From positions 1 through 40,725 of the forward strand of contig JAAEZQ010000030.1 of assembly GCA_018222805.1 (NCBI GenBank): a stretch of 40,725 nt of DNA, read 5' to 3'. This document shows positions 27,268 through 36,872 of the stretch, in pieces; within the stretch, counting starts at the first letter, position 1; every line of letters begins with the position of its first letter. Made by a program: the position numbers and the translations under genes. Source of the stretch: Vibrionaceae bacterium (GTDB lineage Bacteria > Pseudomonadota > Gammaproteobacteria > Enterobacterales > Vibrionaceae). The notes below the pieces were generated by a model that was given only the letters and a program-made list of their open reading frames with translations, did not search any database and was not told where the DNA came from.

Positions 27268-28434
27268 TCAATCGCTACCGAATAAATCCCTGGTATACAC
27301 TTTTTCAGCAACATCGCGAATTTCATCTACCATTCGGTTCGATACAATCACGTCACAACTTTGTTTAAACTCTTCCAAATCACGAATTACCTGTGAATGG
27401 AAAAACTCATCTTCTGTCAGTACAGGCTCATAGACAACAACTTCAATACCTTTCGCCTTAATGCGTTTCATGACTCCCTGGATGCTAGATGCGCGGAAGT
27501 TATCTGACCCCGCTTTCATAATAAGGCGGTAAATACCAACGCGTTCGGGATTCCGCCTAATAATAGAATCAGCCACAAAGTCTTTGCGCGTCTTGTTCGC
27601 TTCTACGATGGCTCCAATAATTTCATTTGGAACATCAGCATAATTGGCCCGTAACTGTTTGGTATCTTTTGGTAAGCAATAACCGCCATAACCGAACGAT
27701 GGATTGTTATAGTGAGAGCCAATTCTAGGATCTAACCCCACACCTTCAATAATCTGTCGAGCATCTAAACCATGTGACTCGGCATAAGAGTCAAGCTCAT
27801 TAAAATAAGCAACACGCATAGCGAGGTAAGTGTTTGAAAAAAGCTTCACGGCCTCGGCTTCTGTTGAATGAGTGAATAGAACCTCAACGTCTTTCTTAAT
27901 CGCTCCTTCGAGCAGCATTTTAGCAAAAATCTCTGCTCGTTCACTGCGCTCACCAATAATAATCCGTGACGGATAAAGGTTGTCGTAAAGTGCTTTACCT
28001 TCACGTAAAAACTCTGGAGAAAAAATCAGGTTTTCACATTGCATTTCTTTACGAATGCGTTCTGTGTAACCTACAGGTACTGTAGATTTGATAACCATTG
28101 TGGCATTTGGGTTAATAGCCAGAACCTCTTTAATCACCGCCTCTACTGAACTAGTATCAAAATAGTTAGTTTCAGGATCATAATCGGTTGGGGTAGCTAT
28201 AATAACATACTCAGCACCATCGTATGCCAGCCGCGAATCCAAGGTGGCTTGGAAATCAATATTCTCATTTTCCAAGAAATATTGAATATCTTCATCTACA
28301 ATTGGAGACTTCTTACCATTAAGAAGTCTTACTTTCTCTTCCAAAATATCAACTGCAATAACTTGGTTATTTTGAGCCAAAAGCATGGCGTTGGATAAAC
28401 CGACATAGCCTGTACCTGCGATAGCTACTTTCAT
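27268..28434 (-). CDS. ugd: UDP-glucose 6-dehydrogenase (copy 2)
   Basis: 388 residues, same length as copy 1, beginning [20 protein letters not shown] and with the catalytic block [12 protein letters not shown] intact. Both copies look functional. AGGTAG lies before the ATG. An IS element sits 42 bases upstream of its start and separates it from the rest of the glycan operon, so its expression may now depend on a promoter in or near the IS. UDP-glucuronate is a common capsule precursor in Vibrio. Confidence 0.93.
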   Translation of the reverse strand: MKVAIAGTGYVGLSNAMLLAQNNQVIAVDILEEKVRLLNGKKSPIVDEDIQYFLENENIDFQATLDSRLAYDGAEYVIIATPTDYDPETNYFDTSSVEAVIKEVLAINPNATMVIKSTVPVGYTERIRKEMQCENLIFSPEFLREGKALYDNLYPSRIIIGERSERAEIFAKMLLEGAIKKDVEVLFTHSTEAEAVKLFSNTYLAMRVAYFNELDSYAESHGLDARQIIEGVGLDPRIGSHYNNPSFGYGGYCLPKDTKQLRANYADVPNEIIGAIVEANKTRKDFVADSIIRRNPERVGIYRLIMKAGSDNFRASSIQGVMKRIKAKGIEVVVYEPVLTEDEFFHSQVIRDLEEFKQSCDVIVSNRMVDEIRDVAEKVYTRDLFGSD

Positions 28435-28467
28435 TCTACCTACCTATTAATAATTTAAAGCATTTCA

Positions 28468-28476
28468 ATTAAAGCC
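28468..28476. repeat. Target-site duplication, left copy
   Basis: ATTAAAGCC, directly left of the IS end; identical to 29517-29525. Confidence 0.9.
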
Positions 28477-29516
28477 GGCCTTGTTGATCAAATCAAGCAA
28501 CGGATGAAGTTACCCTACAAAGTCCACCTGTTAGTTTCTAATAGGCATACCTAGCCCTAGGACTTTGTTCATTGCTTTGACGTTTGCTAAAGCCTCACCA
28601 ACTTGAGCGTTATAGCATCTCAAGCTCAATGTGCCGCTAGTCAGTCCTTTATATCGGGACATTGCCGTCTCAGAGATTGAACGGTCGTGATAGCCAGAAT
28701 CGGTTTTCCACTGAGCTAGTGAACCGTTTTTAAGGGCACCGACCACTTCATTTCGAGGGTGTCCCTCTTCCCAATAACCAGCATTTTTTCTGGGAGGTAT
28801 GAGAGGTTTGCAACCCTTGTTCTGCAATACTTCATGGCACTTTTTGGTGTCGTAAGCACCATCTGCTGATACGGAATAAACTTTTCTACGAAGCGGATTC
28901 AATAGTGTTGGGAGAGCTTCGCTATCACCAACATTGACGAGGCTGACTTCTGCGCTAATCACATCATGGGTATCGACATCAACGGCCAGATGCAGTTTAC
29001 GCCAAGTCCTACGTTTTTCGGCTCCATGTTTTTTAACTTTCCATTCACCTTCACCGAAGACTTTTAGACCTGTTGAATCAATAGCGATATGGCGAACTGA
29101 GCCTTTAGATTTGTTCTTATATTTTACCTGAACGGTCTTTGAACGCTTGCTAATACTGGTGTAGTTAGGGGAGCGCAAAGGAACGTTCATTAAGGAAAAT
29201 ATGGAGTCGATAAAACCTTGAAGCGCACGTAACGGGAGAGAAAATATCCCTTTAATCATCAAAGCTGTTTCAATAGCAGTATCAGCAAATTGAAAGCCTC
29301 TACCACGCTTACCGTGGTGACTTTTACATTGCCACGCTTCAACGGCTGAGTCGTCAATCCAAAACGTTACTGAGCCTCGTTTGCACAAGGCTTCATTGTA
29401 CTCACTCCAGTTCGCTATCTTCTTTTTAGATTTACCCATAAAAACACCATGCTTCGACTACATGGGATCAGATCGCAGGACTGAGGAAAGGTTCAATTGA
29501 TTTGGTCAACAACGCC
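28477..29516 (-). mobile_element. IS5-family (IS903-like) insertion sequence, complete
   Basis: 1040-bp element bounded by imperfect inverted repeats: GGCCTTGTTGATCAAATCAA on the left (28477-28496) and GGCGTTGTTGACCAAATCAA read inwards from 29516, 18 of 20 matching. It resembles the ends of the IS903 group. A perfect 9-bp direct repeat ATTAAAGCC flanks it, the target size known for that group. One intact transposase gene fills it. The undamaged ends, gene and target repeat point to a recent insertion. Confidence 0.92.
28531..29439 (-). CDS. IS5-family transposase
   Basis: 302-residue DDE transposase, the usual length for the IS903 subgroup. The three catalytic residues are visible: Asp in HIAIDSTGLK (about residue 120), Asp in SVSADGAYD (about 194) and Glu in RSISETAMSRYK (about 258). 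The N-terminal region WIDDSAVEAW and RGFQFADTAIETALMIKGIF is typical of the group. No frameshift or stop, so it is probably active. Confidence 0.93.
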   Translation of the reverse strand: MGKSKKKIANWSEYNEALCKRGSVTFWIDDSAVEAWQCKSHHGKRGRGFQFADTAIETALMIKGIFSLPLRALQGFIDSIFSLMNVPLRSPNYTSISKRSKTVQVKYKNKSKGSVRHIAIDSTGLKVFGEGEWKVKKHGAEKRRTWRKLHLAVDVDTHDVISAEVSLVNVGDSEALPTLLNPLRRKVYSVSADGAYDTKKCHEVLQNKGCKPLIPPRKNAGYWEEGHPRNEVVGALKNGSLAQWKTDSGYHDRSISETAMSRYKGLTSGTLSLRCYNAQVGEALANVKAMNKVLGLGMPIRN

Positions 29517-29525
29517 ATTAAAGCC
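29517..29525. repeat. Target-site duplication, right copy
   Basis: ATTAAAGCC, directly right of the IS end; identical to 28468-28476. Confidence 0.9.
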
Positions 29526-29640
29526 TGATAAAACAATAAACTTCAGTCACAGATAAAAGAAAACCGAATCAATATGTGCCTCATGAAAAGCTTCGTCAAA
29601 ATTTATTCGATTTACTTTTATCCACATTCAAAATTAAAAT

Positions 29641-30543
29641 TCAAAAAATATCGCTCGCCAAGATATCAAGACTCTGCAAGTTGGTTTTCTCTTCATTAGA
29701 AAAGCAAGTCAAAAAGCAATTGATTTTCTTTTTAAACACAAAGTCATTAATAAATAAACTCTTGAATCGCTCTTCGACAATACAAATCGTAGGAAGCCAA
29801 CTCGAGCTTACAACCAATTTAGTATTATGTGGAGAGCATATCGTTCCTAAAGTAATCAGAGGATATCCTCTAATGAGCCTAACCACTTTCAACCCTAATG
29901 GCTTGTTTGTTTTTTTATCAATAACCAAACAAACTTTATATTTTTTAGTCGGACAATCATTGTATCGCCACTTCAAGTAATCAATGCTGGGAAGGTGTAA
30001 GTGTTTTTCTTGATTATATCGAATTTCGTCATAAAGAACATCTAGCATAGAAGAGTATTCTTCTGAGAGTTCTACAACTTTAGTCCCGGGCTTTCTTAAA
30101 GTAATACAAGAAAAAAGTGGGGCGCCAAAATTCATTTTTGTCCTTTTCCAGCCAGGCAGCGCTGAGTCATTTGGATGTCCGGCCAAAAAAGATTGCTCGT
30201 CATGCAATATAGTTTGGCTATATCTAATCATTTTTATAAAGAGATTTTTTCCTCTATAAGACGGATGAGTTAATACATTAGACGCAAAATAACCACTTCT
30301 TAAATCGCCGGAAATATAACAATTAAATGGTATAAGGGCTATTACACCAACCAATAAATCATTAGCATAAGAGCAAACTAATTTAGCCTGTCCATTAGGG
30401 TTATCTAGATAGAGCCAAGACAAATACTTTCCGTTTAATAATTCGCTCCCTTCATTATAATAAGTTTTACCAAGGCCAATAACTTCATCTATTACATCTT
30501 TATTAGCTAACACATGTTTTATTGAGAATTCACCCACCATCAT
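29641..30543 (-). CDS. GNAT-family acetyltransferase-like protein
   Basis: 300-residue protein with a GNAT-like N-terminal half: the acceptor-side strand LVGVIALIPFNCYISGDLR and the acetyl-CoA-binding type loop VLTHPSYRGKNLFIKMIR (about residues 92-109), in which R-G-K occupies the pyrophosphate-loop position. The C-terminal half is less clear. Such proteins in glycan loci often acetylate an amino-sugar or, with a deacetylase, remodel it. Start codon ATG overlaps the stop of the upstream deacetylase by four bases (ATGA), so the two are translationally coupled and probably cooperate. Low GC. Confidence 0.7.
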   Translation of the reverse strand: MMVGEFSIKHVLANKDVIDEVIGLGKTYYNEGSELLNGKYLSWLYLDNPNGQAKLVCSYANDLLVGVIALIPFNCYISGDLRSGYFASNVLTHPSYRGKNLFIKMIRYSQTILHDEQSFLAGHPNDSALPGWKRTKMNFGAPLFSCITLRKPGTKVVELSEEYSSMLDVLYDEIRYNQEKHLHLPSIDYLKWRYNDCPTKKYKVCLVIDKKTNKPLGLKVVRLIRGYPLITLGTICSPHNTKLVVSSSWLPTICIVEERFKSLFINDFVFKKKINCFLTCFSNEEKTNLQSLDILASDIF

Positions 30544-31532
30544 AGTTCCTTCATTTGTAAAGTTTTGTAGTTATACTTTTCTTTCAAATAAATATAGTGT
30601 ACCAATATACTATTAAGATTCCTAAGATTAGACTCCAAATTTTTACCAAAATTATGAGGGTGCCACCACAAATGAAAAACCTTATTATTTCTAGCTGAAT
30701 ACGTCATGCTTTTCTTTATCCTTTTCAACATGAAATAGTCAACAACCGAATTAACTGATGGTCTCAAGAAAAAGCTTGCAGGCACATTTTTCACTCTATG
30801 TTCCGAAACTAATTCATCGTGAGAATAAGAGTTATGTCCTGAGATATTAACAAAACTATCTAAATAACGAAAAACACGCAAAATAAAACTAGTTTGTTCA
30901 CCAGATCTAGGTTTATAAATCCAATTCCGCTGGTTACCCCTAAAATGCGTATATCCCATATCAGATAAACTATTTATAACTTCATTAGTATATTGATTTC
31001 TTGGAAATACAACCGACTTTAAACCTTCTGATAGACTTAAGTTGGATGAAAATAAGTCATGATCTACTTTGAAATCTTTTACTGGCGATGAGGTCTCTAA
31101 TAGATAAAGGTGTGAAAAAGTATGAGACGCTACTTCATGATTTTTGTGTTCACAGATACAATCAAATAATTTATCAAACCTCAAAAAGCAAGACTTCATA
31201 TTCGATAGGGATTCTATTCTTGAAATAGAATTTAACTCCTCATCAAAATAATTAAATTTCACGCCAGAGGACATTACATTTAAAAGTTCTTCATTACCTT
31301 TAAGCGCCGCTAACCCTACAATAGCCCAAGTACATTTAACATCAAACTTATTAAGCTTATCAAAAATAGCCTTTGCAGCTTCATTTGCCTTAGATATATT
31401 TACAAGGTAGTCTTCTGTAATGCAGTCATGCATTCCCCAAATTAATTCATAGTCTAATGAAATACAAAATGTGCCAGACAAACCAACCTCCTCACAGCCA
31501 TTAAATAACTCATATATTCTTATTTTATCCAC
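30540..31532 (-). CDS. Polysaccharide deacetylase (NodB-like, CE4) family protein
   Basis: Predicted carbohydrate N-deacetylase. Motif 1 appears as FCISLDYELIWG (catalytic Asp), motif 2 as VASHTFSHL with the two metal histidines, and later ones as FPRNQYTNEV and HLWWHPHNFG. There is no signal peptide, so it may act in the cytoplasm on a lipid-linked or nucleotide sugar. From the GTG at 31532 it is 330 residues. A TTG at 31481 has a much better ribosome site (GAGGAGG) and would start LSGTFCISLDYE, as homologues do; that may be the true start. Overlaps the next gene by four bases. Confidence 0.8.
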   Translation of the reverse strand: MDKIRIYELFNGCEEVGLSGTFCISLDYELIWGMHDCITEDYLVNISKANEAAKAIFDKLNKFDVKCTWAIVGLAALKGNEELLNVMSSGVKFNYFDEELNSISRIESLSNMKSCFLRFDKLFDCICEHKNHEVASHTFSHLYLLETSSPVKDFKVDHDLFSSNLSLSEGLKSVVFPRNQYTNEVINSLSDMGYTHFRGNQRNWIYKPRSGEQTSFILRVFRYLDSFVNISGHNSYSHDELVSEHRVKNVPASFFLRPSVNSVVDYFMLKRIKKSMTYSARNNKVFHLWWHPHNFGKNLESNLRNLNSILVHYIYLKEKYNYKTLQMKEL

Positions 31533-32282
31533 AAAATTTGCTAAAATCTTTCACACAAGCGCAAGCTAAATGACAGAAATTACATGACTACAACAGTCAT
31601 ATAAGGTTTTCTATTGCCTTATTCGATTAGCTTACATCCATTACACACTTTATTTTTTAATAAGAAAAATTAATGAATTCTCCTGCCATTTATCACCTTG
31701 CGTAAACTTTGCTTAAGTATTCTGCATCCAATAGGGACTTTGATTTTAAAGATTAATACTCACTTCAAAATTATTTTCTTTTTCGGCAGATTTAAACATG
31801 CGCATCTGAACCTGCGAAATTTTGGACAATCTCTCCTACCCTTACTTGTCTCAGGTCATATCCAAATTGGCATCTAGAATCTATAGTACCAACCCAGCAC
31901 TATAATGAGTTATTCTATTTTAATTTTCTTACTTAAACCTGATAAGTATTAGCGACAGACTGTGATTACATTGACGACCTTAAATGGATTTTGTTTACTC
32001 AAAGTAATATCTAAGAATTAAAATCGAGCAGGCAACTCAACAAAGGTTATCATTTGGAAGGGATATATATACCTCTTACACTGATGTGTCACATATCCAG
32101 AAAGCAACCGAACCTTAACTTTACTTTGATAGTTATTAACTTGAATTATGCAGTGAATGAATATCATTTTCCTTAACAGTGTTATCTACAGTAACAGAAA
32201 GTTGATATTGGGGGTCATAACTAGTTTAACCGATTTAAGTCTCTCCTTTTCAAGTGCATAATTCTCGACCTGTGTAATGCTT
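31533..32282. other. Gene-free 750-bp gap inside the glycan operon
   Basis: AT-rich DNA between the glycosyltransferase at 32283 and the deacetylase. No frame of useful length, no IS ends and no terminator with a T run were found. Elsewhere in this cluster genes overlap, so the gap is unusual; it may hold the remains of a lost gene or a promoter for the deacetylase pair. Confidence 0.5.
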
Positions 32283-33383
32283 TTAGAATCTAGCTTCGTC
32301 AAACTGTAGCTTATATTTTATCGCATTTAAAAATAAAGAATTTTTAGATTCACAATCGAAGTTAACAAGAGCATAACCTCGCGATTTCCTCGAGTATTCT
32401 TCATAATTTGATTTTATTTCAACTACTGCCTTTTTAATTAAACCAATATCTCCATAGGGCACTACCTGACCATTCACGTAGCTAACAATTGCATCTTGTG
32501 AGCCAGGTACATCATAAACAATAGCAGGCACCCCACAAGCGTTAGCTTCCATTACACATACAGGAAACCCTTCACGCAATGATGGTAACAGCAAGATATC
32601 AGAAGAAAGGTAATAAGGTACAGTATCGCTCACGAAACCATGAAACTTAATATTGTCACCAAACTCCTCTCTAAAATGAGATATTTGTTGATTTGTTAAA
32701 GAGCTTGGATTATCTGGATAAATGTCACCAACTAAATCTAAAGAAGCGTTCACTCCGATATCCAATAGCTGCCTCAAACATTCGACTGCATCTAACACAC
32801 CCTTATCTTTTATAAGCCTTCCTACATAGAGAAGCTTTGTTGTTTTAGATTCGTTTAATACCTTTACTCCTCTAAACTTTGAAAGCTCAATACCGATACC
32901 ATTTGTTATCGTATCACCTTCTCGCCCAAGAAGCCTGTTCTCATCTTTATTGCAAAACAGTCTGGTAATATTTTTTCTCGACAGTAAAAACTTAAGCAAT
33001 TTGCATAAAATCCTTGAGCGCATGAAGATAGTCCCCAAACCCTCGATAGAAACTATCATACGGGCCTTCTTTACCATACTACCAGGGAGGATAAGTAAGT
33101 AACTGATTATAAAGAAAACCAAAAAAACATCCGTGGACTTTGCTAACTGCAAATATTTATAATTTAAAGAAGCAAGATATTTAATAAACTCACTCACAGA
33201 CTTAAAACCATCAATTGGATAGACGTCACATCCAATTTTTTTCAATTCAATTAATGAGTTATCGCAATCATTTAAAGCTAATATGTTAACTCGATATCCA
33301 TCACTTATAAGACGACGAATTAAAGAAAGTCTAAATATAACAGTGGTTTTCATTGAGTTTTGTACAATTGTAACCGTTTTCAT
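32283..33383 (-). CDS. GT4-family glycosyltransferase
   Basis: 366-residue GT-B retaining glycosyltransferase. C-terminal domain shows TTKLLYVGRLIKDKGVLDAV (donor-binding start, about residue 180-200) and the EX7E-like block LREGFPVCVMEANACGVPAIV (split here by residues; glutamates about 270 and 278). A hydrophobic stretch around residues 85-100 suggests membrane contact. Start ATG overlaps the previous gene by four bases. It is the last of five tightly packed genes. Donor and acceptor cannot be told. Confidence 0.85.
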   Translation of the reverse strand: MKTVTIVQNSMKTTVIFRLSLIRRLISDGYRVNILALNDCDNSLIELKKIGCDVYPIDGFKSVSEFIKYLASLNYKYLQLAKSTDVFLVFFIISYLLILPGSMVKKARMIVSIEGLGTIFMRSRILCKLLKFLLSRKNITRLFCNKDENRLLGREGDTITNGIGIELSKFRGVKVLNESKTTKLLYVGRLIKDKGVLDAVECLRQLLDIGVNASLDLVGDIYPDNPSSLTNQQISHFREEFGDNIKFHGFVSDTVPYYLSSDILLLPSLREGFPVCVMEANACGVPAIVYDVPGSQDAIVSYVNGQVVPYGDIGLIKKAVVEIKSNYEEYSRKSRGYALVNFDCESKNSLFLNAIKYKLQFDEARF

Positions 33384-34480
33384 CTGTCAACTTTCGCTTT
33401 TATGAGTTTAACCAGTTGAGCTGAAACAACATTCCAGGTCCTTACCTCACTATCAAATTTGTTATTGTAACTCAATTTTTCCAAGTTTACTTTATCGCTT
33501 GATTTTACAATAGATATATCTAGACCTTCAGGATCAATTCTTTCGCTGTCACTTAAATAGAGCGTTCTTAATCCACAAGCCTGATATTGGAAATGTTTCA
33601 AAGGTGAAAAAAGCAACTTACCTTCATAAAGTCGTTCGTCTAATATTAGCCCAAATTGACATGAACGGAGTAATGAATACATCTCTTCACCATACAATGG
33701 CCCATGTAAAACTACAGAATTTTCCAAGTCATTTTCTTTTATCAGTTTTGCTAGCATGTCTCGTTGAGATCCCCCACCAACAATGTGAAGCTTAACTCCT
33801 CGCGCAGACAAACTCGTATTGTTGTTTAACCAAAAAGAAATTAGGTTATCAAAATTTTGCCATTTAGCTAAATTACCAACAAAAATGAAATCATTATTTC
33901 TATTAACTTCGCCTAGAGCTTCAATAATATCCAAGTCATTCGCGTTCATTCCATTATGTATAACATTCCAATTATCTAAGAAATCATGCAACTTATAGTA
34001 ATGAGCAATACCACCTGCAACAACAATATTTAAATTAGACGTAGAATGTTCCTTTTTCATTAAAAACTTTGCAAAAGGAATAAGATATTGCTTCCAACCA
34101 ACCATTTCCTTTTCTAGCAAGCCATTATACTCTATTGTATAGAAGACATTAGAGTCATGAATGAAAGAATAAAATTTTGACCAGAAAGTAGATCTCAAAT
34201 AAAGCACATCGAAATCATGTTTCTTCAGATAATTCCTCAGTGAAAAAAAATATCCTATTTTCTTAAAAAGCCCTTTTTTCATAATTGACGAGTAAAATGG
34301 AATCAAATTTACCTTTGAATCGATACCCAAGTTTTTTAGTAGGGCAATATTACATTCATGGGTGTAAAAGCTCACTTTCACTTCAGAGTTAGATGCCCAA
34401 GAATTTAAAACTCCTAACACATGGTAGACTTCACCAGATGATTTACCAAATATTATATCAGTACCAAAAAGAATTTTCAC
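33380..34480 (-). CDS. GT4-like glycosyltransferase
   Basis: 366-residue predicted glycosyltransferase starting from a GTG that overlaps the wzx stop by four bases (GTGA). The C-terminal half has the GT-B pattern: NDFIFVGNLAKWQNFDNLI, VKLHIVGGGSQRDMLAKL and LLFSPLKHFQYQACGL, where EX7E is replaced by a less typical sequence with KLLFSPLKHFQYQACG. Closest in style to GT4 enzymes of O-antigen loci. Specificity unknown. Low GC. Confidence 0.78.
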   Translation of the reverse strand: MKILFGTDIIFGKSSGEVYHVLGVLNSWASNSEVKVSFYTHECNIALLKNLGIDSKVNLIPFYSSIMKKGLFKKIGYFFSLRNYLKKHDFDVLYLRSTFWSKFYSFIHDSNVFYTIEYNGLLEKEMVGWKQYLIPFAKFLMKKEHSTSNLNIVVAGGIAHYYKLHDFLDNWNVIHNGMNANDLDIIEALGEVNRNNDFIFVGNLAKWQNFDNLISFWLNNNTSLSARGVKLHIVGGGSQRDMLAKLIKENDLENSVVLHGPLYGEEMYSLLRSCQFGLILDERLYEGKLLFSPLKHFQYQACGLRTLYLSDSERIDPEGLDISIVKSSDKVNLEKLSYNNKFDSEVRTWNVVSAQLVKLIKAKVDR

Positions 34481-35733
34481 AAAATGACCTTTTTTGATTT
34501 ATTAAGAATAAATAGTTTGAAAGACAAAACCAGTAAAGCTTGTATTAAATAGAAAATAATAATTGCATCCATTCCTAAGTAAGGCAAAATAAAATAGACA
34601 CCAGTAAGATATAAAACGTTAGCAAACATCAAAAAAACCAGATCTTTCTTAATAAATCCAGCGGCTTGGAATAAAACATGAATCAAAATAAAGGAACTAA
34701 CAATTAAAAATGCACTTGAATACTTCAAACTAAATTCCAGCCATTCAAAAGCAACAAAATATTCATTAAAAACATTATTTACAATTAAAAACACAACTAC
34801 TACAAGTGAACTTATCAATAAAAAACTCCATCTTGTATATCCCATAACCTGAGTTTTTACCTCTACAAACTCGACTATAGAAAGTCTTTTAACCATATAA
34901 GGAAAAATCACTTGATTGACAACATTAATTATAACAGCGAAGCCCTGACAAATTCGCTTTGCAATATCTAATAGGCCTACACCGGCATTACCTAAGATTT
35001 GATGGACTACTATTTTATCTAAGTGTTGAACTGGTAAATCAACGACTGCCTTACCCATTGCATAAATTGAATACCTCAAACACCTTTTAAAGAATATACT
35101 GTGAGAAACACTCGGCAATAAGTTATTCCTAAGATCCTTTAACATCAATATGAAATACAAGTCATTCTTTAATGAATAATATCCGTAAGCAGATGCTAAA
35201 AGGTTGCTTATAAAGAAAGACCAAATATAAACAATAATATCATTAAAATAAAAACAAAAAGTAGCACCAATAAGTCTAATAAGTGAACGAATTATTTCGC
35301 AATGGCTTACTACTATAAACCTATTTCTTACTCTATTAAGTGCTACTGTCAATGACATCGGGTTACATAAGAGAGCCAATAGTAGCAATGTAAACTCTAA
35401 GCCACTTTGGAACTCATTTTCAAAAAAACCAGATAAGTAAATAATAGAAAAATATATTGAGCCAATAAAACAAGAAGACAACTCCAAAAACAAAGTTGTT
35501 TTCATTATATCAATTCTTTCAACAGTGCGATTACAGCCACTCCAATAATGAATGAAAGCTTGCCATGGTTGAAGGTTTGACAAAACTTGCATTGTTAATA
35601 ATACCGTAAGTAGAAGCGAAAGCCTGCCATATTCTTCAATGCCTAAGCTAGTTGCAAGCAATGGAACAGTAATTAAATTTGCACCTGCGCTTACAATACT
35701 ACCAATACCTGCTTGAAAGAAAACTCTTAACAA
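34477..35733 (-). CDS. Wzx-type O-antigen/capsule flippase
   Basis: 418-residue polytopic membrane protein of the polysaccharide-transporter (MOP) superfamily, with about twelve hydrophobic segments. The start GIGSIVSAGANLITVPLLAT and the GIEEYGRLSL motif are typical of Wzx. It would flip undecaprenyl-linked repeat units to the periplasm. It starts from a TTG with AAGGAG nine bases upstream and overlaps the previous gene by seven bases. Wzx proteins diverge fast, so the symbol is not assigned more exactly. Confidence 0.85.
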   Translation of the reverse strand: MLRVFFQAGIGSIVSAGANLITVPLLATSLGIEEYGRLSLLLTVLLTMQVLSNLQPWQAFIHYWSGCNRTVERIDIMKTTLFLELSSCFIGSIYFSIIYLSGFFENEFQSGLEFTLLLLALLCNPMSLTVALNRVRNRFIVVSHCEIIRSLIRLIGATFCFYFNDIIVYIWSFFISNLLASAYGYYSLKNDLYFILMLKDLRNNLLPSVSHSIFFKRCLRYSIYAMGKAVVDLPVQHLDKIVVHQILGNAGVGLLDIAKRICQGFAVIINVVNQVIFPYMVKRLSIVEFVEVKTQVMGYTRWSFLLISSLVVVVFLIVNNVFNEYFVAFEWLEFSLKYSSAFLIVSSFILIHVLFQAAGFIKKDLVFLMFANVLYLTGVYFILPYLGMDAIIIFYLIQALLVLSFKLFILNKSKKVIL

Positions 35734-36872
35734 TTAACTAACTCCTTTAGAACCTTCTCCATAGATTTGCTGATTTTTTCCCATTTAAAGCAAGACATAT
35801 CGTTTCTTGGGCTGTATTCCGTATTTTTGCTAGCTATTTCTAATGCTTCTGCGATAGTTTTAGGTTCACAATCACAATAATTAGCATCTTTAACCAAAAA
35901 TTCCGAAACCCCTCCACCTGGCGTTGCTACAATTTTACAATTAGACAAATATGCTTCTAAAGCTACCATACCAAAAGGCTCTTCCCATTTAGATGGCATA
36001 GCAAAAATATCTGATTTCCGCATTAATGATAACAACTCTTGATGATCTAGATATCCCAAGAATTCAATTTTTTCATTTTTGGTAGATTTTGACACTAAAT
36101 CTTGCAGGTGCAATATATAATCGTTTGTTGAATTATCTTTGCCACTATTAGCTCCACCTACGATCATAAGTTTATAATCAGATAATTCTGACAATTCAAA
36201 TCCAGCTATTAGTTCTGCTACCCCTTTGTCCGGTATGAGACGGCCGGCAAACAAGACTATTTTTTCTTTTGGTAAATCTTTCTTGTAAAAATCAAACGTG
36301 GTGCAACCATTATATACTACAAACGAATCATTTGAATTTCCCGCACTAAGACTTAGTGCCTCGTTCCTCAAAAAACTCGAGCAATAAACAATTGAATCAA
36401 CTGAAGAATTCAATCGACTAATATTAACATTATTTAAATTTACAATATGACTATTGTGCATGTGAAGCAGAATCTTTCCTTTATACCCTAGTTTCCTAAG
36501 TAAAAATGGTATATTGGGTCTATTATGTACAATAACAATATCATGTTTCAATATGCGATAAAAAATACTTAACAACCAAAATTCGTCACGACACGTAAAT
36601 CTCTTTATTTGATATATAATATCTCTAAACAGTTTTTTGTTTGAGTATTTTCTTTCTAAAACTTTCAACAAAAAACAATAATTTCCATACAGACTTGTTT
36701 CATACCCTTCTGTGTAACCTTTATCTTTGGTAGCACTAAAAACTTTATAACTAAATGTATCTGATTTTTTTGACACTTCATGACACCACCTAGCAATAGC
36801 CCCACCAAAATGCGCATCATAATTCTCTGCAAAAGGAAGTATAACAGCCACCTCAGAATTGATTTTTTGCAT
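35727..36872 (-). CDS. GT4-family glycosyltransferase
   Basis: 381-residue GT-B enzyme with the clearest GT4 signature of the cluster: EKIVLFAGRLIPDKGVAELI (about residue 204-223), YKLMIVGG, IEFLGYLDHQELLSLM, and the EX7E block EEPFGMVALEAYLSNCKIV (about residues 303-320). The N-terminal half contains HIVNLNNVN and HNRPNIPFLL, like the acceptor domain of the family. Overlaps the GT2 gene by 20 bases and wzx by 7. Retaining mechanism by family; sugar unknown. Confidence 0.88.
   Translation of the reverse strand: MQKINSEVAVILPFAENYDAHFGGAIARWCHEVSKKSDTFSYKVFSATKDKGYTEGYETSLYGNYCFLLKVLERKYSNKKLFRDIIYQIKRFTCRDEFWLLSIFYRILKHDIVIVHNRPNIPFLLRKLGYKGKILLHMHNSHIVNLNNVNISRLNSSVDSIVYCSSFLRNEALSLSAGNSNDSFVVYNGCTTFDFYKKDLPKEKIVLFAGRLIPDKGVAELIAGFELSELSDYKLMIVGGANSGKDNSTNDYILHLQDLVSKSTKNEKIEFLGYLDHQELLSLMRKSDIFAMPSKWEEPFGMVALEAYLSNCKIVATPGGGVSEFLVKDANYCDCEPKTIAEALEIASKNTEYSPRNDMSCFKWEKISKSMEKVLKELVNC

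Noticed and set aside
29576..29980. 134-codon plus-strand frame
   Set aside because: It is antisense to the acetyltransferase gene, very rich in Leu/Lys/Phe from AT-rich DNA, with no recognisable domain.
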